From Cytobacillus oceanisediminis (GTDB lineage: Bacteria > Bacillota > Bacilli > Bacillales > Cytobacillaceae): a stretch of 64,000 bases of DNA. The first letter of the stretch is position 1; every line of letters starts with the position of its first letter. Shown in pieces: positions 1 to 7,206 of the stretch. The DNA is taken from assembly GCF_004366035.1 (NCBI RefSeq), contig NZ_SOEE01000007.1, positions 124,001 through 188,000 on the forward strand. Direction: 5' to 3'. The translations under genes were made by a program, and so were the position numbers. Below the pieces are notes generated by a model. The model ran no database searches and was not told the origin of the DNA. It saw nothing but the letters and a program-made list of their open reading frames with translations.

Positions 1-338
1 TGTTACTCGCTATTTTTCTGATTGCAGGGGAATTTGCGGCTGCGTTCTTTCATATTCCGCTTCCTGGAAGTGTCATAGGGATGCTTATGTTACTAATCCT
101 ATTGGTAACCAATTCTATTAAATTAGAATGGATAGAGAAAGCAGCATCTTTTCAAATTAAACATATGTCCCTGCTGTTTATCCCCTTTGTCATTGGATTA
201 TTTTTATCTCCAAATTTTATTCCTCTATTGAATTTTCATTTCCTTTTGGTCCTGATTCTAAGCAGCTTTTGCTGTTTATTGGGCACAGCGTATTCTGTTC
301 AAATGTATGAGAATATAAAAAGGAGGCGCCAAAAATGA
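1..338 (+). CDS. CidA/LrgA family membrane protein, 5' truncated
   Basis: The frame is open from the first bases of the window and stops at 338, so the 5' end is missing; about 112 residues remain. They are nearly all hydrophobic, include an IPLPGSVIGMLML stretch typical of the CidA/LrgA holin-like family, and end in a basic tail (KRRRQK). Members of this family are small integral membrane proteins that act with a CidB/LrgB partner in autolysin control or export of small metabolites. The partner gene follows with a 4-base ATGA overlap, so the two are translationally coupled. The sequence does not decide between the CidA and LrgA subfamilies. Confidence 0.8.
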   Translation, partial: LLAIFLIAGEFAAAFFHIPLPGSVIGMLMLLILLVTNSIKLEWIEKAASFQIKHMSLLFIPFVIGLFLSPNFIPLLNFHFLLVLILSSFCCLLGTAYSVQMYENIKRRRQK

Positions 339-1024
339 GTTCTATTTTATTCAATAGTATAGGGTGCATCTTGATGACTCTTGCCAGTTATATCGCAAGC
401 CTGCAAGTTTTCAGGAAGTTTAAGAAGAGCTGGTTAAATCCTTTATACACCGGAACTGCGCTCTTGGTTACCATTCTTTTATTGTGCAACATCCCTCTAT
501 CAGTCTATCAAAAAGGAAGCAGTCTGTTTGAACTACTCCTCCAGCTTTCGGTTGTCTCTTTTGCTGTTCCTTTATATAAGGAGTGGCCCTTAATGAAAAG
601 ACATCTTAAGAAAATATTCTCAGGAGTCTTTGCCGGAACCTCCTTAGGCATATTTTCAGTTTACATCATGTCACAGGTTTTTCACTTTAATCAGGAGATT
701 ATTGCATCTCTTATTCCACGATCAGTAACACTCCCGGTAGCCTTAACGGTCTCTGATGGCTTAGGAGGGACTACAGCCTTTACCGTTTTCTTTGTGCTAT
801 TTTCTGGTCTTTTTTCCGTTATGCTGGGCCCAAACCTATTGAAGTGGCTTGGAATAAATAGTAAAGCCGCCAAAGGATTGGCAATGGGCACTTCAGCACA
901 GATGCTGGGAGCCAGCCGTTCACTTATGTGGGGAGAGGAAGAAGGTGCCATGGGGTGTATAGCCATGACAACTTCTGCAATTATCCTTTCGTTATTCATT
1001 CCAATATTGCTGCTTTTGCTGTAA
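335..1024 (+). CDS. LrgB/CidB family membrane protein
   Basis: A 229-residue polytopic membrane protein, the usual length for the LrgB/CidB/YohK family. The conserved SVTLPVALTVSDGLGG segment (about residues 129-144) and the glycine/alanine-rich AAKGLAMGTSAQMLGASRS segment (about 177-195) are family hallmarks. The start overlaps the stop of the preceding CidA/LrgA gene, and AGGAGGCGCC precedes it. The pair is inferred to form a membrane complex affecting autolysis or metabolite export. A perfect hairpin follows at 1040-1071. Confidence 0.85.
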   Translation: MSSILFNSIGCILMTLASYIASLQVFRKFKKSWLNPLYTGTALLVTILLLCNIPLSVYQKGSSLFELLLQLSVVSFAVPLYKEWPLMKRHLKKIFSGVFAGTSLGIFSVYIMSQVFHFNQEIIASLIPRSVTLPVALTVSDGLGGTTAFTVFFVLFSGLFSVMLGPNLLKWLGINSKAAKGLAMGTSAQMLGASRSLMWGEEEGAMGCIAMTTSAIILSLFIPILLLLL

Positions 1025-1038
1025 CCTTCAAATACCAC

Positions 1039-1072
1039 AAAAACCCATTCATGAAAACGTGAATGGGTTTTT
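1039..1072. terminator. Intrinsic terminator after lrgB-like gene
   Basis: AAACCCATTCA and TGAATGGGTTT pair around an 8-base loop and are followed by T residues. It ends the lrgAB-like unit 15 bases after the stop codon. Confidence 0.85.
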
Positions 1073-1119
1073 ATGACGGGCAAAAGTCATGATTAATTTA
1101 GGAGAGTGCAGGATCTGTG

Positions 1120-1128
1120 TGGTATACT
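1120..1128 (+). promoter_or_regulatory. Extended -10 promoter for yhaM
   Basis: TGG-TATACT is an extended -10 element for the housekeeping sigma factor, about 100 bases before the chosen yhaM start. No good -35 hexamer is present, which fits an extended -10 promoter. Confidence 0.5.
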
Positions 1129-1226
1129 AGTTTAATAGAAATGCATGTTTAATAAGGGCTGCCAAAGACTGTATGGATGTTAGTGCCCTTTTTAAACAAC
1201 CTCGTGAAGGGAGCGTCGGTGCGCGT

Positions 1227-2171
1227 ATGTCAAAAGGAATTGTTTATTACGAAGTAGGAGAACAAATCGAGCTTTTTCTGCTAATCAAAAGTGCAGCTAA
1301 AGGGATTGCAAGTAATGGAAAACCGTTTTTGACCCTAATTTTCCAGGACCAAAGCGGAGAAATTGAAGCAAAGCTTTGGGATGTGTCTGATGATGATGCG
1401 AAAAACTACAGCCCTGAAACCATTGTAAAAGTAACAGGGGATATTTTAAATTACCGTGGACGCAATCAGCTAAGAATCCGCCAAATTCGGCCGGCGTCCC
1501 CAACAGACCCGGTCAAGCTGGCAGACTTTCTTGAAACAGCGCCATTAAGTACAGATGAAATGATGAGTAAAATTACTCAATATATATTTGAAATGAAAAA
1601 CCCGAATATCCAAAGGGTTACTCGCCATTTATTGAAGAAGCACCAAAAGGACTTTCTTGAATATCCGGCCGCTACGAAGAATCATCATGAGTTCGTATCC
1701 GGTCTTGCCTATCATGTAGTTTCCATGCTGGATTTGGCAAAGGCAATTTCAGGTTTGTATCCAAGCCTGGATAAGGACTTATTGTACGCTGGAGTCATTT
1801 TGCACGATTTAGGAAAGATTACAGAACTGTCTGGACCGATTTCAACTTCTTACACAATAGAAGGAAACTTGCTTGGACATATTACCATTATGATCAATGA
1901 AATTGGTAAAGCAGCTGAGGAACTGGGAATTAGCGGTGAAGAAATTATGATTCTTCAGCATATGGTTTTATCCCATCACGGCAAAGCGGAATGGGGCAGT
2001 CCAAAACCGCCGCTTATCAAGGAAGCAGAAATTCTTCATTACATTGATAATATTGATGCAAAAATGAACATGCTTGATAGAGCCCTTGAGAGGGTGAAAC
2101 CGGGAGAGTTCTCCGAGCGGGTATTTGCTCTGGATAACCGTTCATTCTATAAGCCGAGTTTTCATAAATAA
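1227..2171 (+). CDS. yhaM: 3'-5' exoribonuclease YhaM
   Basis: A 314-residue protein with an N-terminal OB-fold nucleic-acid domain (about residues 15-85, [22 protein letters not shown]) and a C-terminal HD-type phosphohydrolase domain. In the latter, [18 protein letters not shown] and [10 protein letters not shown] supply the metal ligands. The YhaM family degrades single-stranded RNA and DNA from the 3' end. The frame is open for 18 more codons upstream (ATG at 1173), but starting at 1227 ([13 protein letters not shown]) gives the length and N-terminus usual for the family. AAGGGAG lies 13 bases before it, a slightly long spacing, so the start is likely but not certain. Confidence 0.92.
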   Translation: MSKGIVYYEVGEQIELFLLIKSAAKGIASNGKPFLTLIFQDQSGEIEAKLWDVSDDDAKNYSPETIVKVTGDILNYRGRNQLRIRQIRPASPTDPVKLADFLETAPLSTDEMMSKITQYIFEMKNPNIQRVTRHLLKKHQKDFLEYPAATKNHHEFVSGLAYHVVSMLDLAKAISGLYPSLDKDLLYAGVILHDLGKITELSGPISTSYTIEGNLLGHITIMINEIGKAAEELGISGEEIMILQHMVLSHHGKAEWGSPKPPLIKEAEILHYIDNIDAKMNMLDRALERVKPGEFSERVFALDNRSFYKPSFHK

Positions 2172-2176
2172 TAACT

Positions 2177-2213
2177 GCCATCCTTCCTAATGGAAAGGAT
2201 GGCTTTTTTATTT
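2177..2213 (+). terminator. Intrinsic terminator after yhaM
   Basis: GCCATCCTT and AAGGATGGC form the stem and are followed by TTTTTTATTTT, six bases after the yhaM stop. Confidence 0.9.
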
Positions 2214-2293
2214 TCTGTCTATCATATTTTTCCTGGTTTAACATACATTTATAGTAAGTGGACAACCATTATGAAAAGAAAGAGGGGAAACTG

Positions 2294-2479
2294 ATGATTC
2301 CAATTTGGATATATTTTGTTGCAGCCGGAATCGTTGTAAGTGCATATATGGCGGTGACGACGGGCAGGGAAGAGAAAAAGGTGGAGCAGGACAGCATTGA
2401 ACGTGAGGGTGAAATATATATGAAGCGTCTTGAAAGAGAAAAAGAGGAGCGGAAATCCACTCAGCAATCTGCAGGCTGA
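2294..2479 (+). CDS. yhaL: Sporulation protein YhaL
   Basis: A 61-residue protein with one N-terminal membrane segment (MIPIWIYFVAAGIVVSAYMAV) followed by a charged coil ending in EGEIYMKRLEREKEERK. This matches the small Bacillus YhaL family, which is linked to sporulation. The frame opens at 2258, but the start at 2294 is preceded by AGAGGGGAAA and places the membrane segment at the N-terminus as in the family. The neighbours yhaM and prsA are the same as in B. subtilis. Function beyond the sporulation association is not known to me. Confidence 0.8.
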   Translation: MIPIWIYFVAAGIVVSAYMAVTTGREEKKVEQDSIEREGEIYMKRLEREKEERKSTQQSAG

Positions 2480-2505
2480 TTTGGAATCCGTCTAAATAAA
2501 CATAA

Positions 2506-2535
2506 AAAACGGGACTCAAGCCTGGAGTCCCGTTA
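2506..2535 (-). terminator. Intrinsic terminator after prsA
   Basis: AACGGGACTC and GAGTCCCGTT form a 10-bp stem with a 6-base loop. On the minus strand it is followed by TTTTTT, so it mainly ends prsA; it may also stop yhaL transcripts. Confidence 0.88.
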
Positions 2536-2539
2536 ATCA

Positions 2540-3436
2540 TTATTTTTCTTCAGTTCCTGCTTCCCCTTCAGACCCAGCTTCCGGTTCTTCAAGAACTCCT
2601 TTTAATTCCTTATCTTTAATATCAACATCAGCAGCCTTTAATTCACGATCCATTGCCTGCTGAATTTTTTCGCCGTCAAGCTTGGACACTTTCACTTGAT
2701 ATTCCATTTCCTTCTTCATTTCATCAAATGATTTTTTCTCTTTTTTCTCTGTTACTTGAATAATGTGGAAACCATGCTCAGATTTAACAGGAGCGCTGAT
2801 TTCGTTCACATCAAGGGCATAAGCAGCCTCCTCGAATTCAGGAACCATTTTACCTGGGCCGAACCAGCCTAAATCTCCGCCATTTGCAGCAGATCCTGGG
2901 TCTTTTGAATATTCTGTGGCCAGGTCTTCAAATTTTCCGCCTTCGTCCAGCTTTTTCTTTACTTCGTCAGCAGTTTTTTCATCCTCTACAAGGATATGGC
3001 GTGCTTTAATTTCCGGTTTGTAGTTATCGTAGTATTCTTTAACTTCTTTTTCTGTTGCTTCAATATCTTTAATAGCTGCTTTTTCCTGGAGCAAGCCTGT
3101 TTTGAAAGTTGCCCTTAGATCTTCTTCATCCTTATAGCCATATTGCATAAGCGCCATCTCAAAGTTTGCGCCAAGCTGCTGTTTTAATTCGTCGATTTTC
3201 TCGTTAAGTTCCTCGTCTGTTACTTCGTATTTATCAGAAAGAACTTTTTCGTAAATGAGCTCCTGGAGCGCCTGTTCGCCGTATTTTTCCTTCATTGCTT
3301 CATAAAGCTCGTCCTTCGTAATGTTTCCGCTCTTTGTTTCAACGACAACATCTCCTGATTCCCCGCCGGTGCTGCTGCATGCGCTTAATCCAATTACTCC
3401 GGCTGCAATGGAGAGGGATAGCATCCATTTTTTCAT
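2540..3436 (-). CDS. prsA: Foldase lipoprotein PrsA (peptidyl-prolyl isomerase)
   Basis: A 298-residue lipoprotein. The signal peptide ends in the lipobox LSAC with Cys20 as the lipidation site. A charged N-terminal region is followed by a parvulin (PpiC) domain at about residues 144-235 ([37 protein letters not shown]). The acidic C-terminal tail is low in complexity. PrsA sits on the outer face of the membrane and helps fold secreted proteins. The frame opens 9 codons earlier, but TTAGGAG before 3436 and the normal signal-peptide length fix the start. A promoter is visible at 3551-3578. Confidence 0.95.
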   Translation of the reverse strand: MKKWMLSLSIAAGVIGLSACSSTGGESGDVVVETKSGNITKDELYEAMKEKYGEQALQELIYEKVLSDKYEVTDEELNEKIDELKQQLGANFEMALMQYGYKDEEDLRATFKTGLLQEKAAIKDIEATEKEVKEYYDNYKPEIKARHILVEDEKTADEVKKKLDEGGKFEDLATEYSKDPGSAANGGDLGWFGPGKMVPEFEEAAYALDVNEISAPVKSEHGFHIIQVTEKKEKKSFDEMKKEMEYQVKVSKLDGEKIQQAMDRELKAADVDIKDKELKGVLEEPEAGSEGEAGTEEK

Positions 3437-3550
3437 GTTGAACACTCCTAAATTAATTTTCAATTCGGCTCTGGTGAGCTGGAACTGGAATTTTTAGACT
3501 CCTCAAAAACAGCAATTTTCTTCACAGAGCCTGTATTTATCACAATCCCT

Positions 3551-3578
3551 ACTATACCATAAATGTAAAAAATAACAA
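3551..3578 (-). promoter_or_regulatory. prsA promoter
   Basis: On the minus strand TTGTTA, 16 bases, then TATAGT preceded by TGG (extended -10). Transcription should start near 3544 and give prsA a leader of about 105 bases. The promoter sits inside a 60-codon open frame that is therefore unlikely to be coding. Confidence 0.6.
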
Positions 3579-3795
3579 AAGAAGAAAGTACTGTTTGGTC
3601 GATAAACACAGCGTTTTTTAAAAAATCTGGGTATTCGCCCATCCCATTCAGGACAATTGTACATATGATACATGGAATCCTCTGATGGGAGGTTCAAACA
3701 CCTAAAAAAAGTTAGGGTAGCCGGGATATAAGCCTATCCGACCACAGAGGCAAATGAATAGGATATGGTAGCAACCTGAAGGGGAGGTGTTATCC
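3579..3795. other. Gene-free spacer before the YjcZ-type pair
   Basis: No gene is seen here. On the plus strand CATATGATA at 3662-3670 fits the sigma-K -10 pattern CATAnnnTA, but no convincing -35 lies at the right distance. A small GGATA/TATCC hairpin lies at about 3724-3739. A sporulation promoter for the two microproteins downstream is expected somewhere in this stretch. Confidence 0.3.
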
Positions 3796-3879
3796 ATGGG
3801 TGCTGGATACGGCGGAGGTTTTGCGCTAATCGTTGTATTGTTTATCTTGTTAATAATTGTAGGCGCAGCTTGGCTGTAA
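3796..3879 (+). CDS. YjcZ-type sporulation microprotein (27 aa)
   Basis: A 27-residue protein: a glycine- and tyrosine-rich head (MGAGYGGGF) followed by a single membrane helix ending in AAWL. This is the pattern of the tiny YjcZ/YhzE transmembrane family of spore-forming bacilli. GGGGAGGTG lies just upstream with normal spacing. The next gene encodes a near copy, so the pair arose by tandem duplication. These proteins are usually made in the mother cell and found in or near the spore coat (family knowledge). Confidence 0.8.
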   Translation: MGAGYGGGFALIVVLFILLIIVGAAWL

Positions 3880-3941
3880 GCCTAGTTTGGGTATAGGGTC
3901 CATTGTGGGCTCTGTGCCTTAAATTGAAAGGAGGATTCCAT

Positions 3942-4034
3942 ATGTCCGGAGGATGCGGATACGGCGGAGGTTTTGCGTTAATTGTCGTGTTATTCATTTT
4001 GCTGATCATCATTGGAGCATCTTGGCTTTACTAA
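3942..4034 (+). CDS. YjcZ-type sporulation microprotein (30 aa)
   Basis: A 30-residue paralogue of the preceding microprotein, sharing the GYGGGFALIVVLFILLII core. The head differs (MSGGCGYGGGF, with one cysteine), as does the tail (GASWLY). AAAGGAGG precedes the start with ideal spacing. The 62 bases between the two genes hold no clear terminator, so they are probably co-transcribed. Assigned to the YjcZ/YhzE-like family; the exact role is unknown. Confidence 0.82.
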   Translation: MSGGCGYGGGFALIVVLFILLIIIGASWLY

Positions 4035-4045
4035 GATGATAAACA

Positions 4046-4352
4046 GAAAAGCGGAAGCGCCTTGCCCACTGAGGAACGCAGACTAAAAACGCCACGTCCT
4101 GTGGCAACGTATGCATGCCCCCATTCTGGGGGCCACAAGCACAAGTCGAGCCTGTCAGAAAGGCGTTCTTTGCCATTTTGGGGGATTGTCCGAAATGTGG
4201 AGGCGGGTGCCCAGGGACGCCAGACATAAGACGGTTCCTGTAAGAAAGTGTTTTTCCTTCTGAAAGGAAAAGGCTTATGCCCCCGAGTCCCTAGGAACCG
4301 CCGCAAGACAAGCTTGTGACCTCGGGGGGGGGGGAGGCGCTGGGCTGGACAG
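4046..4352 (+). repeat. Interspersed structured repeat, long copy (R1)
   Basis: A non-coding element bounded by AAAAGCGGAAGCGCC on the left and GGCGCTGGGCTGGACAG on the right. Parts of it recur in inverted orientation at 42359-42477, 45051-45117 and 61227-61296, and a scrap at 32735-32756. It contains nested inverted repeats: CGGTTCCT (4232-4239) with AGGAACCG (4293-4300), CATAAG (4225-4230) with CTTATG (4274-4279), and a TTTTCCTT/AAGGAAAA hairpin near 4250-4270. An uninterrupted run of 11 G residues lies at 4324-4334. It fills most of the gene-free stretch 4035-4448. Probably a non-autonomous, MITE-like element. Confidence 0.7.
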
Positions 4353-4390
4353 TTATCGACGTTCAAAATTTGAAACTTATTAATATATAT

Positions 4391-4421
4391 AAAAAGCGGC
4401 GGAAAATTTCCGCCGCTTTTG
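4391..4421. terminator. Bidirectional terminator
   Basis: AAAAGCGGCGGAAA and TTTCCGCCGCTTTT make an almost perfect long hairpin with A and T tracts on both sides. It serves the minus-strand small gene at 4449-4628 and could also stop plus-strand transcription from the YjcZ pair. Confidence 0.9.
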
Positions 4422-4448
4422 CTCATGTTTAAGAGCTCTCAGGATATC

Positions 4449-4628
4449 CTAAGCATACAAGATTTCTACAAAAGAAGAGATTAGCAATATGGTAATAAGA
4501 ATGTTAATGGTTCTGAATACTTTGGGCTGCCGTTCCTCAGGAATCTCTTTTTGGAGACAAAGCGAATTTGTCATCTTGTTGATATAAAATAAGATAAAAA
4601 CGGCAAAAATAATAAAGATGGAGATCAT
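4449..4628 (-). CDS. Small two-helix membrane protein (59 aa), unknown
   Basis: A 59-residue protein with two hydrophobic helices, MISIFIIFAVFILFYI and INILITILLISSFVEIL, joined by a charged loop (QKEIPEERQPKVFRT). The start is preceded by GGAGGG with 8-base spacing, and a strong terminator follows at 4391-4421, so it is very likely a real gene. It lies between the repeat element and a DUF3267 gene on the same strand. I do not recognise the family. Confidence 0.65.
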   Translation of the reverse strand: MISIFIIFAVFILFYINKMTNSLCLQKEIPEERQPKVFRTINILITILLISSFVEILYA

Positions 4629-4740
4629 CCAAGATTCCCTCCTTGGGCAGTCATATGATTGCTTTTACATGTTTTGTCTGTTATTTACAATAACAAAGTT
4701 CACAAAAAAAAGATAGTATTAAAGGTTGCCTGTCCGGTAA

Positions 4741-4768
4741 CTAAAAGGTATCCTTTGTCAGGATACCC
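4741..4768 (-). terminator. Terminator after DUF3267 gene
   Basis: GGTATCC and GGATACC pair around a 7-base loop. On the minus strand TTTTAG follows. It lies 17 bases beyond the stop of the DUF3267 gene. Confidence 0.7.
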
Positions 4769-4784
4769 GGGATTTATGCTTATG

Positions 4785-5333
4785 CTACTGGTTTGAGTGA
4801 AGCAATATCTCAAACCCATCTTCATTTTCTTCAACATAAGATTGATTTGGGGCATTCAGCACATTTTTGGCGCACACAATGTCAGAAAAAGATAAGCCTG
4901 CATGGAATGCAAACAGAATTATTAAATAATGAACATAATGCGGAAAAATAAAGCAAGCTGCCAGAAGCACACTGTTTAAAATAAACATAGGGGCCAAAGT
5001 GGCAGTCAGGAATAGCCGTTTTGAAATAGGCTCCGTTATTCGAATATATATAATCGGCATAAAGCCATATTTAATCTTCAGCTGTTTTTTAACAATACTT
5101 CCAAGGTGTGCAACAGGCAGATAGTGAAGCAGCTTGTGCACAGGATACATCAGCCATAAGCCGGCTGCAAAGAAAATAAAATAATTATCGTAAAAGGAAC
5201 CCGGCACAAATACATATGTTGCAGGAACATATGTAAATATGAAAGTAGCCAGCATGGTTAAGGAAGACAGTATAAAAAGTCTTTGCGATCCATATTGCTT
5301 CGTGAAGTTAATCGTCTTCCAGCAATTCATCAT
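4785..5333 (-). CDS. DUF3267 domain membrane protein
   Basis: A 182-residue polytopic membrane protein beginning MMNCWKTINFTKQYG, an N-terminus typical of Bacillus DUF3267 proteins. About four hydrophobic segments are visible. DUF3267 proteins are putative membrane metalloprotease relatives. Here the central motif reads HKLLH (H-x3-H), without the glutamate of a classical HExxH site, so catalytic activity is doubtful. TTGGAGGT lies 6 bases before the chosen start; the frame runs 15 codons further upstream without another good site. It sits next to hpr on the same strand, where B. subtilis has yhaI-yhaK. Confidence 0.72.
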   Translation of the reverse strand: MMNCWKTINFTKQYGSQRLFILSSLTMLATFIFTYVPATYVFVPGSFYDNYFIFFAAGLWLMYPVHKLLHYLPVAHLGSIVKKQLKIKYGFMPIIYIRITEPISKRLFLTATLAPMFILNSVLLAACFIFPHYVHYLIILFAFHAGLSFSDIVCAKNVLNAPNQSYVEENEDGFEILLHSNQ

Positions 5334-5498
5334 AAAAATACCTCCAAAAGGAGTAAAATAGTAATCTTTCAAACTCACTTAAGATACTTTACGATGAATA
5401 AATGAAAAAATCAATAGGGAAAACTAACACATTTTGTCGAAAAAAATTTTTATATAATAAAACATATGTGAAACTATGAGCAACTGATTTCATAAATA

Positions 5499-5526
5499 CA
5501 AAGCGAATAGCATGCATTCGCTTTGT
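5499..5526 (-). terminator. Probable terminator after hpr
   Basis: AAGCGAAT and ATTCGCTT pair around a 7-base loop, with TGTATTT following on the minus strand. The T tract is interrupted, so it is weaker than the other terminators here. Confidence 0.5.
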
Positions 5527-5562
5527 AAGGGTTTACATAATGATAAGTGGAACTCTATCTAT

Positions 5563-6138
5563 TTAAACAAGTTCCTTTTCAGCTGTTGTTTTTTTCTTTA
5601 ATTTGCCCTCATCTTCATCAAATTGATTTTCAAGGTTAGCAAAGGACTTTTCAAAAATTTCCATGAAATCGTCACCATATATATTGCGGACTATCGCCAT
5701 AATCTCAATGATATCTGGAAATTTCCCATACAGATCCCTTAATGGCAACGCACCTGAGAACACGGCATTTTTCTCGGGTGAATAGGTTTCCATAAGACTT
5801 AGTAACACCTTTTCGCCGTCATCAGTCAATTTAATATAGGTATTTCTTTTATCGCTTTCTTTTTTAGAAAACTGAAGAAAGCCTCGTTCTTCAAGCTTTT
5901 TGGAAAAATTGAATGCAGTAGAAACATGCATTACGCCAAACTTGGCAACATCGGAAATCGATGCTCCGTTTAAATGATAGGCAATCCATAAAATATGGTG
6001 TTCATTAATATTTAAATCGTAGGGTTTTATCCATTGCTGCCAATCTTTTTCTATAGACTTCCACAGGGCTTTACTCAGCTGTGCCACTCGCTGGCTGAAG
6101 ATCATTGCTTCCTTCATAGAAATTGGTTTATCCGACAT
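5563..6138 (-). CDS. hpr: Transition-state regulator ScoC/Hpr (MarR family)
   Basis: A 191-residue MarR-type winged-helix regulator. The N-terminal half ([38 protein letters not shown]) and the recognition region ([28 protein letters not shown]) followed by the wing ([14 protein letters not shown]) match ScoC/Hpr closely. ScoC represses extracellular protease, oligopeptide permease and other transition-state genes. AGGTGA precedes the start. The neighbours prsA, yhaH, trpP and serC agree with the B. subtilis order. The C-terminal tail is acidic then lysine-rich, as usual for the family. Confidence 0.93.
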   Translation of the reverse strand: MSDKPISMKEAMIFSQRVAQLSKALWKSIEKDWQQWIKPYDLNINEHHILWIAYHLNGASISDVAKFGVMHVSTAFNFSKKLEERGFLQFSKKESDKRNTYIKLTDDGEKVLLSLMETYSPEKNAVFSGALPLRDLYGKFPDIIEIMAIVRNIYGDDFMEIFEKSFANLENQFDEDEGKLKKKTTAEKELV

Positions 6139-6380
6139 TCAAAAATTCACCTACTTTGTAAAATTAAGTCTTTCTGGTCAAACAGCCAGAAGTTTATTTT
6201 CTTTTCATAGTATCATTATGCCAATAAAACAAAAATTAATAAAGATATAAATTTACAAAATTTTTAGAAATATAATTAGATATTTCTATAAAAGGCTTAA
6301 GGACAAGGGATGAGAGCTTGTTCAAAGCTTTATAAAAATTTGAAGCATTTTCATAATATATTGGTTTTCGTTCAAAAACA

Positions 6381-6424
6381 AAAAAATCCTTCTTTTTAAC
6401 CAAAGAAAAAAGAAGGATTTTTTT
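6381..6424. terminator. Bidirectional terminator after yhaH
   Basis: AAAATCCTTCTTTTT pairs with AAAAAAGAAGGATTTT around a short loop, with T tracts on both sides. It lies directly after the yhaH stop. Confidence 0.9.
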
Positions 6425-6426
6425 AT

Positions 6427-6783
6427 TCACTTTTTATTTAAATTTGTTTCAAGTTCATGGATGGCTGCTTCAATTTCCTGCAATTCTCTCTGAAGTTTGT
6501 GCTGATGTGGAAGGATTTCGTTTTTCCAATTGCTGATGGAATATTTGATGTCGTTTGAGAATTCCTTTAAAGCGGTTTTTCCTTCCTTCGAAGCAAATGA
6601 AGCTGATTCCTTTATGGCAAGCAATTCAGATTTTAATTCGGTCAGCTGCTCCTTCAGGGTGTTTGTCGTATTTTTTAACTGCTGTCTTGTATCCTTTCCT
6701 GAAGCAGGTGCAGTCAATAGGGTTGATATGCCGGCTGCAGCGCCGCCAGCTAATAGTCCAAGCAATAACGATTTGGCTTTCAT
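6427..6783 (-). CDS. yhaH: YtxH-domain protein YhaH
   Basis: A 118-residue protein with the YtxH-type N-terminus: a glycine-rich hydrophobic helix (MKAKSLLLGLLAGGAAAGISTLLTAPASGKDTR) anchoring a long coiled-coil tail rich in Glu, Lys and Leu. The family belongs to the general-stress proteins of bacilli. Possible upstream starts (GTG 6792, ATG 6789) lie within the GAGGTGATGG ribosome-binding site, so 6783 is preferred, giving a length I recall for B. subtilis YhaH. Confidence 0.85.
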   Translation of the reverse strand: MKAKSLLLGLLAGGAAAGISTLLTAPASGKDTRQQLKNTTNTLKEQLTELKSELLAIKESASFASKEGKTALKEFSNDIKYSISNWKNEILPHQHKLQRELQEIEAAIHELETNLNKK

Positions 6784-6973
6784 AACCATCACCTCAAAAT
6801 CTTGTTTATATGTCTATTTTACTACATTACTCATTTTTCTAAAGCGGAAAATGAAAAGTCACCGTTTCTATATCTATATCACAAAAATTAGAAGGGTAAA
6901 CCATATCCTCATAGCTCCCGGCATACAGGCATACAATTCAGTAGAGGGATATAAAGCGAAAGGGGGAGATAGG

Positions 6974-7165
6974 TTGTCCGGAGCGGCGGCTGGAATTTTT
7001 GCATTGAGTGTGGTTCTGTTTTTAGGAGGTATTCATTTTTTTCTTTCAATAAAGAAACCGGGAGTCTATCCTCCGAAGTATGTTCTGAAAAAGAGGGCAG
7101 CTGCTTTAGCGGCAGGCGGTGTACTGTTGTTCCTGCTGGGAATGATTGTAGGGAGCTTCCAATAA
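6974..7165 (+). CDS. Small two-helix membrane protein (63 aa), TTG start
   Basis: The frame encodes MSGAAAGIFALSVVLFLGGIHFF, a loop KKPGVYPPKYVLKKR, and a second helix AAALAAGGVLLFLLGMIVGSFQ. The frame is open far upstream, but most of that overlaps yhaH antisense and is not protein-like. TTG at 6974 has AGGGGGAG at 6960-6967 with 6-base spacing, and this start places the first helix at the N-terminus. A terminator follows at 7176. The family is not recognised; it looks like a small membrane protein of two helices with a positively charged loop. Confidence 0.65.
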   Translation: MSGAAAGIFALSVVLFLGGIHFFLSIKKPGVYPPKYVLKKRAAALAAGGVLLFLLGMIVGSFQ

Positions 7166-7175
7166 TGTAAATATA

Positions 7176-7204
7176 AAAAGCCCGCTTATTTTGCGGGCTT
7201 TGTC
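7176..7204. terminator. Bidirectional terminator between the 63-aa gene and trpP
   Basis: AAAGCCCGC and GCGGGCTTT pair around TTATTTT. It serves the plus-strand small gene and the minus-strand trpP gene. Confidence 0.88.
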
Positions 7205-7206
7205 TA

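Noticed and set aside
691-1083. 130-codon open frame antisense to the lrgB-like gene
   Set aside because: Lies wholly opposite a clear membrane-protein gene and its terminator, with no ribosome-binding site.
3460-3642. 60-codon minus-strand open frame upstream of prsA
   Set aside because: It has no ribosome-binding site, overlaps the prsA leader and spans the predicted prsA promoter (3551-3578).
6236-6430. 64-codon minus-strand open frame after yhaH
   Set aside because: Its N-terminal part is the yhaH terminator hairpin read as codons, and it is low-complexity and AT-driven.
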